The notes below the pieces were generated by a model. It saw only the letters and a list, made by a program, of their open reading frames with translations. It had not been told where the DNA came from and made no database searches. Below, in pieces: positions 36,631 to 44,683 of a stretch of DNA of 64,000 nt. Position 1 is the stretch's first letter. Every line of letters begins with the position of its first letter. Both the position numbers and the translations under genes were made by a program. This DNA comes from Polyangiaceae bacterium (GTDB lineage Bacteria; Myxococcota_A; Polyangia; Polyangiales; Polyangiaceae), in contig JANXOF010000044.1 in assembly GCA_025353725.1 (NCBI GenBank), positions 1 through 64,000 of the forward strand, given 5' to 3'.

Positions 36631-37152
36631 TCAGCCGAGGCCGCGCTTACGCTTTACGCCTTCGAGGACGCGCGTGTATTCAATGTCCCACTGCGACGTG
36701 CCCTCTTTGACATGCTTCATCTGCGCGCGGACTTCGGTGTCTACGTCAGCATCGACTTGCATGTGCTTCTTGAAAATCGGTGCCATTCGGCGGCGTAGCG
36801 CAACGTCTTCGGCGTACACCTCCTCAACATGCGAGGAATGCATCAACATCGCAACAACCTGGTCAAGGAGGTGGTCGAGTGTCTCGTCACCGACCTTGAT
36901 GCCTTGGTTCTCTGCAAGCTGTTGACGAACCTTCCCAAATTCGTTCGTCCCGCGGCCTGTACGCTGAAGTAAGTCGCGGGTCTTTTCGTCAACGATACGC
37001 TCAATCTCGAGGTAGCTGCGGAGAACCGACTCGACGTCTGCGACGACCTCCTTTTGAGCCCCCGCGTCTTCGAGATCAATGTCCTTCGAGGACAGAAGTG
37101 AGCGAACCACCTCCTGGGCTATCGACGGGACCTTGGCACTGTAGAGTCGCAT
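36631..37152 (-). CDS. DUF507 family protein
   Basis: 173 aa from the ATG at 37152 (MRLYSAKVPSIAQEVV). The all-helical sequence is charged and shows a coiled-coil-like middle. Characteristic segments are VRSLLSSKDIDLED, VLRSYLEIERIVDEKTRDLL and DQVVAMLMHSSHVEEVYAEDVALRRRM, close to the pattern of DUF507, a conserved family of unknown function in delta-proteobacteria and relatives. No signal or membrane segment is present. It sits 23 bp upstream of gmk in the same direction and is probably co-transcribed with it. Confidence 0.88.
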   Translation of the reverse strand: MRLYSAKVPSIAQEVVRSLLSSKDIDLEDAGAQKEVVADVESVLRSYLEIERIVDEKTRDLLQRTGRGTNEFGKVRQQLAENQGIKVGDETLDHLLDQVVAMLMHSSHVEEVYAEDVALRRRMAPIFKKHMQVDADVDTEVRAQMKHVKEGTSQWDIEYTRVLEGVKRKRGLG

Positions 37153-37293
37153 GTGTGGACACCGACCACCGTAGCCCAAGCTCGACGTAAAGCGAAGCCA
37201 TCCCCACTCAAATCGCTATCGTTTTAATCGCTGCACCGAAACACGTTCGATCGTAGAAAGCTGCGAATGCCCAGGCAGAGCTCGAGGTCGACT

Positions 37294-38475
37294 TCAGCCT
37301 CGGCGGCTGCGCGGACCGCTCTGACGCGGGTTGTCGGGGTCGACCGGAACACGTCGAAGGCTCGGGGGCGGAGCCTCGTCACGCGGTGGCTTCGAGAGGG
37401 GAACCTGTGGCCGCGGCGGCGCCGTTTTCATCTCGCGCATGCCTAACTGAAGACGACGAATAACGGCCTTCTTCTGCCGCTCCTTGTACTTTGCGTGCGA
37501 AGCCTCTCCCTGCTCATTGGCAGCTTCGGTTTCCCGGTCGATGATCTGAAACTCACAGACAACGAAGACCACGGGACCGAGGGACCAAGCACTCGAGGGC
37601 GCGCGTTCGAGTAGCTTACGAGGGAGCCGTACCGGCATATCGATAACGAAGTGGATGACCCGGTAGTTATCCGCGGAGAACACATTGTCACTCGGTGTGT
37701 AGTCTTCGTCCGCGCCGGCTTGCATCTCGTCGAGATAAGTCTTCAAATGATTCTGCTCGAGACAGTACCTTTTAAAGTGAAAAATTGAATTAATGCTCTG
37801 GCTCGGGATAACGTAGTTAAACGGAAAGAGCTTCTTCTGTAAAAACTGTATGACAGGAAAGATGTCAGACTGCTCTCGAGTGACAATTCGAAAACGCAGC
37901 TTGTCATAAATTTGTGCAGAAACAGCCTCTCTTTTCGAGAGAAGCTTCGTGTACAGCGAGTCTTTGTTCTTTCGGCCACCGACGAATTCCGTAATCGGGA
38001 ATCCCTCGGCGAGCATGCTGCCGATGACTCGATAAACCTTCTCCTCGACGAGATGAAAAATCTCCTGGTCGGACATCGGAAGCATGAAAAGAAGCTCGCG
38101 TCCGTCGAGATGATGAATGATGTGCATGCACTTCAAAATGGTGCACGCACACGTTTGCCGATGTCCGCTACGCGTCGCGAGCTCAAAGAGCGCCTCCACC
38201 GAGGCTTGCTCCACCGGCTTCGGAATCGGATACTCGAAGTGACGTCGCAGATAGCTAATGGCTTCGCCCTTGAGGGCATTCATTCGCGCGCGATCAGCGG
38301 GTTCATCAGGCCTGAACTCTTGTGCGATAAGGAATTCAGTAATCTCCTTCGCATCGCTGAAATTTAGTCGATGCCAATCGATGACGGAATCACCGCGGAG
38401 GAGCAGGCGCACGGCCTCCAGGTCCGCGAGGGTAAACTCATCGAGCGTCTTCAGGCGTTCGCGCGGAACCGTCAT
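37294..38475 (-). CDS. Conserved hypothetical protein, TIGR04552-like
   Basis: 393 aa from the ATG at 38475 (MTVPRERLKTLDEFTL). The sequence is soluble and mixed alpha/beta. Distinct segments are LLRGDSVIDWHRLNF, RRHFEYPIPKPVEQ, TCACTILKCMHIIHHLDGRELLFMLP, DKLRFRIVTREQSDIFPVI and YRVIHFVIDMPVR. The order DKLRFRIVT...YRVIHF resembles the catalytic core of RelA/SpoT-type nucleotidyltransferases (D-x-G-x-R, then Y-x-x-x-H). It also fits my recollection of the delta-proteobacterial family TIGR04552, function unknown. The C-terminal 60 residues are Pro/Arg-rich and probably disordered. No operon partner is clear. Confidence 0.85.
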   Translation of the reverse strand: MTVPRERLKTLDEFTLADLEAVRLLLRGDSVIDWHRLNFSDAKEITEFLIAQEFRPDEPADRARMNALKGEAISYLRRHFEYPIPKPVEQASVEALFELATRSGHRQTCACTILKCMHIIHHLDGRELLFMLPMSDQEIFHLVEEKVYRVIGSMLAEGFPITEFVGGRKNKDSLYTKLLSKREAVSAQIYDKLRFRIVTREQSDIFPVIQFLQKKLFPFNYVIPSQSINSIFHFKRYCLEQNHLKTYLDEMQAGADEDYTPSDNVFSADNYRVIHFVIDMPVRLPRKLLERAPSSAWSLGPVVFVVCEFQIIDRETEAANEQGEASHAKYKERQKKAVIRRLQLGMREMKTAPPRPQVPLSKPPRDEAPPPSLRRVPVDPDNPRQSGPRSRRG

Positions 38476-38507
38476 CGAAGTTCGATTATCGCAGACTTAT
38501 CGCCGAT

Positions 38508-38825
38508 TTAGAGCGGGGGAGGAGGAGGGGGGGGCAGCGGATACGGAGATGGCGCGGGAGCGTAGGACGGCACGGCACTTGGCGACGCGCTCGTTCCAGT
38601 TGCCGTCCCGCGCGGTTTAGTCGGCGTCGGATGGGGTAGTGCCGGAGACTTCTCAGGTTTTGGCGGAACGACGCGAGGTGCCGGAAGCGCTGGAACGCGG
38701 CGTTGAGTGAAACCTGGACTCGAGCAGCTCGCCGATCCAACGAGCAGCGGCGCGAGGGCGAGCAGCGCGGCGGCGAGCGGCAGCGACACGTCTCGCGCGA
38801 CTCTCAAGCCGCTTCGTTGGGGCAC
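38508..38825 (-). CDS. Proline-rich small lipoprotein
   Basis: 105 aa from GTG 38825, or TTG 38807, which would overlap the upstream stop as TTGA. The signal segment LPLAAALLALAPLLV ends in the lipobox GSASC. The mature part is almost wholly Pro/Ser/Thr/Ala (PAPSPYPLPPPPPPPL at the end), likely an extended wall- or envelope-spanning tether. The low complexity limits confidence that this is the right frame, but the signal peptide and lipobox are convincing. It overlaps or abuts the upstream two-helix membrane protein gene. Confidence 0.55.
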   Translation of the reverse strand: MPQRSGLRVARDVSLPLAAALLALAPLLVGSASCSSPGFTQRRVPALPAPRVVPPKPEKSPALPHPTPTKPRGTATGTSASPSAVPSYAPAPSPYPLPPPPPPPL

Positions 38826-39106
38826 AAAACCAGAGGCGCATGCGTGGTGCTCGCCGCCACAGATTCCGTCGCCGACGTTCGACCCGTGCTGGCTTGGCCT
38901 TCCTCAACCGAGCTATCGAGACGTACCAGTTGCGTGGCCACGGCGCGTGTCGCGGGGTCGGCCGCAGTGGTTTTCCCGAGGGAGAGCGTGCCCACGAAGA
39001 TACCGATCGTCACGGCGAGCACCGCTACGTGACCCATCAAGGCACCTGACCAGCCGGCAACGGCGAGTGGGGCGAGTGCGACGAGGTACCACGGGGTAAG
39101 CTTCAT
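38804..39106 (-). CDS. Small membrane protein
   Basis: 100 aa from the ATG at 39106 (MKLTPWYLVALAPLAV), preceded by GGAG at 8 bp. Two closely spaced hydrophobic helices (YLVALAPLAVAGWSGALM and VAVLAVTIGIFVGTLSLG) form the first half. The second half is a polar, Ser/Thr/Ala-rich tail (TRAVATQLVRLDSSVEEG). No family is recognised. The 3' end overlaps the start of the Pro-rich lipoprotein gene, so the two are probably co-expressed. Confidence 0.6.
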   Translation of the reverse strand: MKLTPWYLVALAPLAVAGWSGALMGHVAVLAVTIGIFVGTLSLGKTTAADPATRAVATQLVRLDSSVEEGQASTGRTSATESVAASTTHAPLVLCPNEAA

Positions 39107-39460
39107 TGAGAGTCTCCGACGATTTTGCACGACAACCCGGTGCGGGTTCGTAGTTCCGGCCTGCCCCACATGTCGCTCAAGATACGATACCCCACAGGCA
39201 CGGAAAAGTTTCTATAGGTAGTGACCGCCCTTGAGCAACGCATTTCGTAGGAAAGCCTTCGCATGGAACGTTCCAGGTGAGTAGCCATCCCCCCGAGAAC
39301 ACAAACGAAAGCGAATCCCTTAGTTTCGTTCCGTAAGAGGCCAATCCAGCCTTCTCGGCGGCACGAAACGGTAGCGCCGCAGCCACGGCGGGTGCGGCCC
39401 GTGAGACACACAACCGTTCGGTGCTCGACCGTGGCGACCCTGACGGTTTAGTCTTGCGAG
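39107..39460. other. Divergent intergenic region with a possible FGE-like remnant
   Basis: 354 bp between divergent genes, expected to contain both promoters. On the minus strand (39177-39300) two frames together give SGGW and MRCSRAVTTYRNF-SVPVGYRIL. This loosely follows the C-terminal pattern of formylglycine-enzyme-like domains but is broken. I see no other gene. Confidence 0.3.
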
Positions 39461-39985
39461 GTGTTCGTTGCGCCGCAGGTCCGCCGCTTTGCGAAAGCGA
39501 TCGCTCGCAGGGCGCGGCCCCGTCGGCGGTGCCTCGCGGCACTGCGGCTGGTGCTCTTGGTAGGGTTGACGAACTTGGGTTGTGTCACCGTCGACCCCGG
39601 CGCCAATTTCGTCGTTCCGGACGAACAGTTTGACGCGGACTTTTTCTTCTGCCGCGTCGAGCCTGAGCTTCTCGTGGCAAAAAAGTGTGGCTCCGGCGAA
39701 CCTGGCGACAACGGCTCTTGCCACAACAATGCGGCTGCGGTCAGCGGGATGGCGCTTGCGCCTCACACCCCGGTCGAGTGCTCTTCAGGCAGGCCCGTGA
39801 CCCGCGCGCAGGTCGGTGCGGGGAGTGCGGCACAAGGCAATCTTCAGTCGACCTCGCTCGAGATGAGCCGCGATTATCTCACGGCTCCGCTCTTTTTACG
39901 TCCGTCCGGCGCCAATCATCCGCGCGCCATCTTCGGAAAAGAAGACGCCGTTGTTGAGGTGATTCGGCAGTGGGCCCAACGGTGA
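39461..39985 (+). CDS. Lipoprotein with a cytochrome-c-like Cys-His segment
   Basis: 174 aa from an ATG at 39461. The very basic N-terminus (RRFAKAIARRARPRRR) precedes a hydrophobic stretch with the lipobox TNLGC (C41). The mature protein has FFFCRVEPELLVAKKCGSG, then DNGSCHNNAAAVSGMAL. SCH gives a possible haem-like or zinc site, but no full CxxCH is present (the two nearest Cys are about ten residues apart), so haem binding is doubtful. The later segment TSLEMSRDYLTAPLFLRP is well ordered and likely conserved. It is first in a plus-strand operon; the next gene starts at GTG 39982, overlapping this stop as GTGA. Confidence 0.8.
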   Translation: MFVAPQVRRFAKAIARRARPRRRCLAALRLVLLVGLTNLGCVTVDPGANFVVPDEQFDADFFFCRVEPELLVAKKCGSGEPGDNGSCHNNAAAVSGMALAPHTPVECSSGRPVTRAQVGAGSAAQGNLQSTSLEMSRDYLTAPLFLRPSGANHPRAIFGKEDAVVEVIRQWAQR

Positions 39986-40791
39986 GGGCGAAAGCCGTGC
40001 GCGCGGCGCTGAGGCTAGGCTTCGTGACCGGTGCCGTGCTCGGCGTAGCGCGTCCGCACCCGGCGCATGCGGCGGAGGAGCCGAATACGTTCGCGCGCGT
40101 GATTGTCGATTTCGTGGAACTGCGGTCGGGACCTGGAATTTCGTACCGTGTTATCGAGCGTGCTCCGCGTGGAGAAACCCTCGCGATCGACGGACGCCAG
40201 GGCAGCGGCTTTTGGCTCCGTGTCACTCTTTCGGACGGTCGAACAGCGTACGCGCTCGGTGACGAAGTGCAGACCTTCGACGTGAAGCCCGGTGAGGTCG
40301 GTGAGCCCAAGAGGCCAGGCCTCTTCGCGCCTCTACCGCTCGAAAACGCGCTCGCAGGATTTGCTATCGTCGGCGGCGTACTCCGAATCCCGATAGCCGA
40401 CGGTTCGGCCAAGACGTTTGGCTACCTCGAGCTTCGGCCTTCGCTTGTGGTGCACCGCACCGTCACCCTCGACGCGTTCCTCGCCGATGCACTCACCGCC
40501 GACGGCTCACAGATTCTTTACGGGGCGGGCGCGACGGTACACTTCGCGCCAAGCTGGCCGATTTGCCCATTTTTAGGCATTGGAGGCGGCGGTCTCGCTG
40601 TGCGACCGAACGCCGATTCATTCGTGCTCGCCAAACAGGACCTCTACGTGGCGCGCGCGGGTGGGGGCGTTCTGATGTCACTCCGCGGCCGTATTCTCGT
40701 ACGGCTCGAGGCTACGAACCTTTCGCTCGTCGGCCCTGAAAGCGTGAAAAATGCACAAACGTACTCCGGCGGCTTCGGCGCCTACTTTTGA
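39982..40791 (+). CDS. SH3-domain plus beta-barrel-like exported protein
   Basis: 269 aa from GTG 39982 (GTGA overlap with the upstream stop); GTG 39970 is an alternative. The signal peptide ends AHA-AEE. Residues about 35-90 are a bacterial SH3 domain: VIVDFVELRSGPGISYRVIERAPRGE, then GFWLRVTLSDGRTAYA. The rest (about 110-269) is strand-rich with Gly and aromatic alternation (LRPSLVVHRTVTLDAFL, FLGIGGGGLAVRP) and ends with an aromatic, SGGFGAYF, as outer-membrane barrels do. It is likely an envelope protein binding peptidoglycan or a partner. The stop TGA at 40789-40791 precedes the DUF4266 gene by 11 bp. Confidence 0.85.
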   Translation: MRAKAVRAALRLGFVTGAVLGVARPHPAHAAEEPNTFARVIVDFVELRSGPGISYRVIERAPRGETLAIDGRQGSGFWLRVTLSDGRTAYALGDEVQTFDVKPGEVGEPKRPGLFAPLPLENALAGFAIVGGVLRIPIADGSAKTFGYLELRPSLVVHRTVTLDAFLADALTADGSQILYGAGATVHFAPSWPICPFLGIGGGGLAVRPNADSFVLAKQDLYVARAGGGVLMSLRGRILVRLEATNLSLVGPESVKNAQTYSGGFGAYF

Positions 40792-40802
40792 GGAGATGCA
40801 AA

Positions 40803-41054
40803 GTGCATACGCTCCATCCACGTTTAGCCATCTTGCCGCGCACCGCTTGCCTCATCCTCGGAACGATTCTCGCGGTGCGCTTCCTCGCGGCGTGCGCGAC
40901 CGTGAAGCCGCAGCAGCGCGCAGTCCTCGCGGACCCCATCATGCAGTTCGAGGGAGATCCGCAAGCGGCGGCGCAAATGAGGCACGCCGTGGACAATCGT
41001 GAAGGCTCGTACGGCGGCGGCGGCGTCTCGGGTGGGGGATGCGGCTGCAACTAA
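40803..41054 (+). CDS. DUF4266-family lipoprotein with C-terminal Gly/Cys tail
   Basis: 83 aa from GTG 40803, with AGGAG at 40791-40795. The hydrophobic signal ends with the lipobox LAAC. The mature protein matches DUF4266: CATVKPQQRAVLADPIMQFEGDP, with the second part MRHAVDNREGSYGG, and terminates GGGVSGGGCGCN. The conserved tail with paired Cys after a Gly run looks like a metal-binding, redox or modifiable site. In other bacteria this family sits next to DUF3570 genes, and often near ApbE-type flavin transferases or thioredoxin-like genes. Here the DUF3570 gene overlaps its 3' end by 16 bp. Confidence 0.9.
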   Translation: MHTLHPRLAILPRTACLILGTILAVRFLAACATVKPQQRAVLADPIMQFEGDPQAAAQMRHAVDNREGSYGGGGVSGGGCGCN

Positions 41055-42385
41055 TTCCTCTCGCGCACCTCGGGCCGGATTCGAGCCCGCGAAAGGCATC
41101 GCAGGACCGTCGCGGCTCATGCGGCTCATGCGTTCGAACTGCGCCTCGCGCCTTTGTGATGGTCGGGATGTCGCTCGTCAGCGCGGCTTCGGCGGCGCGT
41201 GCCAGCGCACAAGTCGCCGTCGTCGACACAGCGCATACGCTCTACCACGAAGCCCCGACGCGGACGAACATGACGGTCTATACGCCCGGCGTCGACGTGG
41301 CGGTCACGCCTGCGTCATGGCTCACCGTGCGCGGAGGGTATGAAGCGGATGTCGTTTCGGGCGCGAGCGTCGGCGTCAAAGCGGGCCCGGCCTACGCGGC
41401 GGTGAACCCTGGCGCAGACGTTATCAGTACGGCGAGCGTGCGCGATTACAGGCACGCCCCTCGCGCGGGAGTGACCCTTCGCCACGGCGACGTCGCCTAC
41501 ACGGCTCAATATACGTACGGAACTGAAAACGATTACAAGTCGCATTCCTTTTTCGTCTCCGCTCGGACCGAGGCGTACGATCACAATACCCAACTCGAAC
41601 TGTCTTATTCGCGGAACGCAGACCTCGTGTGCGACCGGACGCAAGCCGTGAACGACAAGCCGCCGCGGTTTCGCGCGCTGGAGGATTCGCGCGGCTGCTT
41701 CGGCTCGAGCGATCCGCTCCGCACGCGGCACACGGTTTCCATTGATGCGCTGCAAGCCACGTGGACGCAGGCGTGGACCCCAACCGTCGCCACCCAGCTC
41801 GCGTATACGGCGCAGATTCTAGACGGGTTCCAGTCGAACCCCTACCGAAGCGTCATTCTCGCGCAGGGCCTCAAGGCCCAGGAGCACAGCCCGGACCACC
41901 GCGCGCGCCACTCGATCGCCGCGCGCGCGAACGTCTATGTCCGCCCCCTCAAGGTGGCCGTTCGACTGGCCGCACGAGGCTACCGCGATACGTGGGACCT
42001 TTGGAGCGCTACCTTCGAACTCGAGGCAGAACGCTATTTTTTCGAGGGATTTCGCATTGCGGCGCGCGCCAGGTACTACGCGCAGACCGGAACGTCTTTC
42101 TGGAGCGATGATTATACAGGCGGCAACAAACCCCTCGGGCCAAAAGGCCAATATTTCACGGGTGACCGCGAGCTCTCGCCTTTTCACAGCCTCGCGTTGG
42201 GACTGAGAATGACCTACACCGTAGAGAGCGCGAACGGACACCTCGCGGGCCTGATGCGGAGCCTCAAAATCGGAGCGTCCGCCGAGGTCGTCAACTTCTC
42301 CTATGACGAGTACACGCTCGGTGGAATACCGATTACCAACGCGCGGGCGTACGTCCTAGGACTGAACGCCAGCGCATCGTTTTAG
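41039..42385 (+). CDS. DUF3570 outer-membrane beta-barrel protein
   Basis: 448 aa from the ATG at 41039; a later ATG at 41159 (MVGMSLVSAASAARASAQ) would give a cleaner signal peptide. After ASAQ the sequence is a long series of alternating strands with aromatic girdles: MTVYTPGVDVAVTPASWLTV, GYEADVVSGASVGVKAGP, YTAQYTYGTENDYKSHSF and AQTGTSFWSDDYTG. It ends LGLNASASF with a C-terminal Phe, the barrel-assembly signal. This fits DUF3570, always paired with DUF4266. The role of the pair is unknown; transport or assembly of a modified lipoprotein across the outer membrane is a guess. The stop codon lies in a 13-bp tandem duplication. Confidence 0.85.
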   Translation: MRLQLIPLAHLGPDSSPRKASQDRRGSCGSCVRTAPRAFVMVGMSLVSAASAARASAQVAVVDTAHTLYHEAPTRTNMTVYTPGVDVAVTPASWLTVRGGYEADVVSGASVGVKAGPAYAAVNPGADVISTASVRDYRHAPRAGVTLRHGDVAYTAQYTYGTENDYKSHSFFVSARTEAYDHNTQLELSYSRNADLVCDRTQAVNDKPPRFRALEDSRGCFGSSDPLRTRHTVSIDALQATWTQAWTPTVATQLAYTAQILDGFQSNPYRSVILAQGLKAQEHSPDHRARHSIAARANVYVRPLKVAVRLAARGYRDTWDLWSATFELEAERYFFEGFRIAARARYYAQTGTSFWSDDYTGGNKPLGPKGQYFTGDRELSPFHSLALGLRMTYTVESANGHLAGLMRSLKIGASAEVVNFSYDEYTLGGIPITNARAYVLGLNASASF

Positions 42386-42406
42386 GTGGTTAGTTTAGGT
42401 GGTTAG
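42381..42406. repeat. 13-bp tandem duplication at the DUF3570 stop codon
   Basis: TTTAGGTGGTTAG occurs twice in direct succession. The first copy contains the TAG stop of the DUF3570 gene (42383-42385). Confidence 0.9.
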
Positions 42407-42412
42407 AAAACC

Positions 42413-42626
42413 TCAGTTCGAGCTGAGTTCGGAGGCTATCCAAGCGAGGTCGAACGCGACATCCTTGACGACACGCGGCGACACCGAAAACCCATGTTCA
42501 AACGAGGCCTTCGGGCTTGCGTTGTCACGTTGGTCGCCGAAGCTAACGTTGAGGTCCCGGTGCTGAGGCGCAAGCGGCGATGCCGCACAAAGTCGCGACG
42601 ACCACGGAAGATGAGTAAGCCTTCAT
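42413..42626 (-). pseudogene. Small lipoprotein gene split by a frameshift
   Basis: From an ATG at 42626 the minus strand reads MKAYSSSVVVATLCGIAAC, a good signal with the lipobox IAAC, then ASAPGPQR and a stop at 42545-42543. A different frame over 42413-42560 is coding-like with GC-rich third positions: DLNVSFGDQRDNASPKASF, GFSVSPRVVKDVAFDLAWI and ASELSSN, ending at a TGA at 42415-42413. Joining the frames near 42560 would give a lipoprotein of about 70 aa. Either the gene carries a real frameshift or the assembly has an indel there. The family is unknown. It is convergent with the DUF3570 gene. Confidence 0.45.
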
Positions 42627-42812
42627 GAGCAGCAGTTCGACGGAAGCTTGAGTTTGGATTTAGGTACCGCGCCGATTTTCCCGCGGCGCTCGATTTTCTG
42701 CGCTGGTCTCTGTCAACGGAGCCGATCACATGGCGATGCTCGAAGGCGCTCACGCGTACGCTAGGAGTTGACGCTAGCCAGTGCCTTTTCTAGGGCACGA
42801 GCGCAGGCGCTT

Positions 42813-43025
42813 CTACGGGATCCTGGCGCATCGGAATCCGATGCCACTTCCTCTAACCGCTGGCGGGAAGCCATAGCGCGACGAGGTCAGCGCCCACGAT
42901 GTCGCATCGTACCAACTCCCTCCCCGGAGCACCCTAGCGACTTTACCCGGCGAACGGTCACTCTTCCGCCGTAGGCCCGAGCTTCCAACGCGAGTCGCCG
43001 CATCTCTTTCACCCGGTGGACTCAC
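42813..43025 (-). pseudogene. C-terminal fragment of an FGE/SUMF1 (formylglycine-generating-enzyme-like) domain
   Basis: The minus frame reads ARVLRGGSWYDATSWALTSS then RYGFPPAVRGSGIGFRCAR, the well-known end of the FGE-sulfatase domain (RGGSW ... R ... GFR). Only about 45 residues of the roughly 230-residue domain are present, and no start or upstream part exists, because the kinase gene begins at 43037. It is a remnant. In Myxococcota FGE-like genes often neighbour Ser/Thr kinase genes, which fits its position. Confidence 0.65.
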
Positions 43026-43036
43026 GCTGGTAGGCT

Positions 43037-44683
43037 GTGAAGGTGGCAGATCGCGAGTCGCTCGAATCTCTGCCGACGGACACCCTGGGGCAGTACCGCG
43101 TCGTCGCTCGCATCGGTTCAGGCGGGATGGGCGACGTGTTCGACGCCGTTCACATCTCGCTCGATAAGCGTGTGGCCATCAAAACGCTGCGGCGTCGCTA
43201 TCTCGATGACCCGACCGTCGTAGCTCGATTTCTGCGGGAGGGACAGCTCGCATCGCGGATAAGACACCCCAATATCGTGGATGTCACGGATGTCGGCGTC
43301 ATGGATGGACTTCCGTGTCTCGTCATGGAGCTTCTCGAAGGCGAGACGCTAAGCCAAACGATCCGGCGCGACGGCGCCCTCACACTTGATAGTCTCGTCG
43401 ACGCTCTCTTACCCATTATCGCGGCGGTCGACTTTGCGCACGACCATGGCGTGCTCCATCGCGATCTCAAGCCGTCGAACATCTTTCTCACGCGCTCGTG
43501 GAACGGCGAGGTTCATCCGAAAGTGTTGGACTTCGGAATCTCAAAGCTCGTTCACGAGCCGACGGAGGCCGCCCTCACGACGGATTCCGCGTTTGTCGGT
43601 ACACCTCACTACGCATCTCCAGAGAGCGTCCGCGCAGACAAACCCGTCGACGGTCGCGCGGACCAGTACTCGATGGGCGTGATTCTTTACGAGGGAGCTA
43701 CGGGAGTACGCCCGTTTGCCTCGAAAGGCGGGAGCTTCGTGACGATGGCGATGGCCATTTGCGACGGCGATTTTCCTTCCCCGCGGTCGCACAACGCTAA
43801 CCTCTCGGAGGCTTTCGAGCGCGTGATTTTGAGGGCCATGGCTCTGCGTGTCGATGATCGATTTCTCGGCATGCGGCATCTCGGGACGGCGCTCTTACCG
43901 TTTGCGACCGAGCGCGCACGTCTTATCTGGACGCCCACATTTGGTGGCGCGACCGCGGCGCCAGGCGCGCCAGGCCCGCTTGCGCGTTCTCAAGCGCAGG
44001 TGACGAGCCGTGGCGAGCTACCCGCGGCCGCGGGGTCGTCGGCCACTGAGGTGGGCCCGCCTGGCGGACCGACTGCGGGATTACCGCCGAGCGGACCGAT
44101 TCAAGACTCGACGCCGAGCTTTGGTGACGGCACGAATCGGTCGATTCCGGCCCCCACGTCACGAACGTTTTCGTGGTCGCGGGCGATCGTTGCCGCAGCC
44201 GTTGGATTACCTTTGCTTTTCGTCCTCGGATTCGTCGCCTCATGGTGGTCGAAGGCATCCGTGGTGAGCGGGCTATCCGTCCCGCCGGAGGTGTCGGCCG
44301 CGACGACGTTTTCCATCGACGTTCGCTGCATTCCCGAGTCCGCCACGATCGAGCTCGACGGCGTGCCCGTCGGCGCCGAGCGCCTGACGCGCGTGTTCAA
44401 CCAAGACGGTCAGAAACATGAGCTACGCGTCTCGGCCCCTATCCACGAGGCCGTCGTGATCGCTTTTGACAGTGCAAATCCGCCGCCGAACGTCATCGCG
44501 CTGCCGGCCTCGATCGTCCGGGCGGTTCCGAGCGCGTCAGCGGGAAGAAAGCCGCCTCCGATAGCTACGGGGAGGCCACCCGGCGCGGTCTTAAGCACGG
44601 GAACATCGGTTGGGCGCCCCTCGGGAAGCGTGAAAGCAAAACCCGACCGGCCAAGGACCGATAACATCGACCCGTGGGAATGA
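43037..44683 (+). CDS. Ser/Thr protein kinase (Hanks type) with one transmembrane segment
   Basis: 548 aa from GTG 43037. The kinase domain (about 20-290) is complete: Gly loop RIGSGGMGDVFDA, VAIK lysine K49, HRDLKPSN with D143, DFG at 165-167, and activation-segment VGTPHYASPE. A Pro/Gly-rich linker leads to a single membrane helix (IVAAAVGLPLLFVLGFVASWW, about 380-400). The outer tail has a PEGA-like beta segment (SIDVRCIPESATIELDGVPVG) and ends in a Pro/Ser-rich region. It likely senses something outside and phosphorylates cytoplasmic targets. The next gene overlaps the stop as ATGA (44680-44683), so this kinase and the TPR protein are translationally coupled. Confidence 0.93.
   Translation: MKVADRESLESLPTDTLGQYRVVARIGSGGMGDVFDAVHISLDKRVAIKTLRRRYLDDPTVVARFLREGQLASRIRHPNIVDVTDVGVMDGLPCLVMELLEGETLSQTIRRDGALTLDSLVDALLPIIAAVDFAHDHGVLHRDLKPSNIFLTRSWNGEVHPKVLDFGISKLVHEPTEAALTTDSAFVGTPHYASPESVRADKPVDGRADQYSMGVILYEGATGVRPFASKGGSFVTMAMAICDGDFPSPRSHNANLSEAFERVILRAMALRVDDRFLGMRHLGTALLPFATERARLIWTPTFGGATAAPGAPGPLARSQAQVTSRGELPAAAGSSATEVGPPGGPTAGLPPSGPIQDSTPSFGDGTNRSIPAPTSRTFSWSRAIVAAAVGLPLLFVLGFVASWWSKASVVSGLSVPPEVSAATTFSIDVRCIPESATIELDGVPVGAERLTRVFNQDGQKHELRVSAPIHEAVVIAFDSANPPPNVIALPASIVRAVPSASAGRKPPPIATGRPPGAVLSTGTSVGRPSGSVKAKPDRPRTDNIDPWE

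Noticed and set aside
39461-39985. Cytochrome c identity for the first operon gene
   Set aside because: GSCHNN resembles the end of a haem site, but no CxxCH is present; the nearest Cys is about ten residues upstream, so I call it only a Cys-His lipoprotein.
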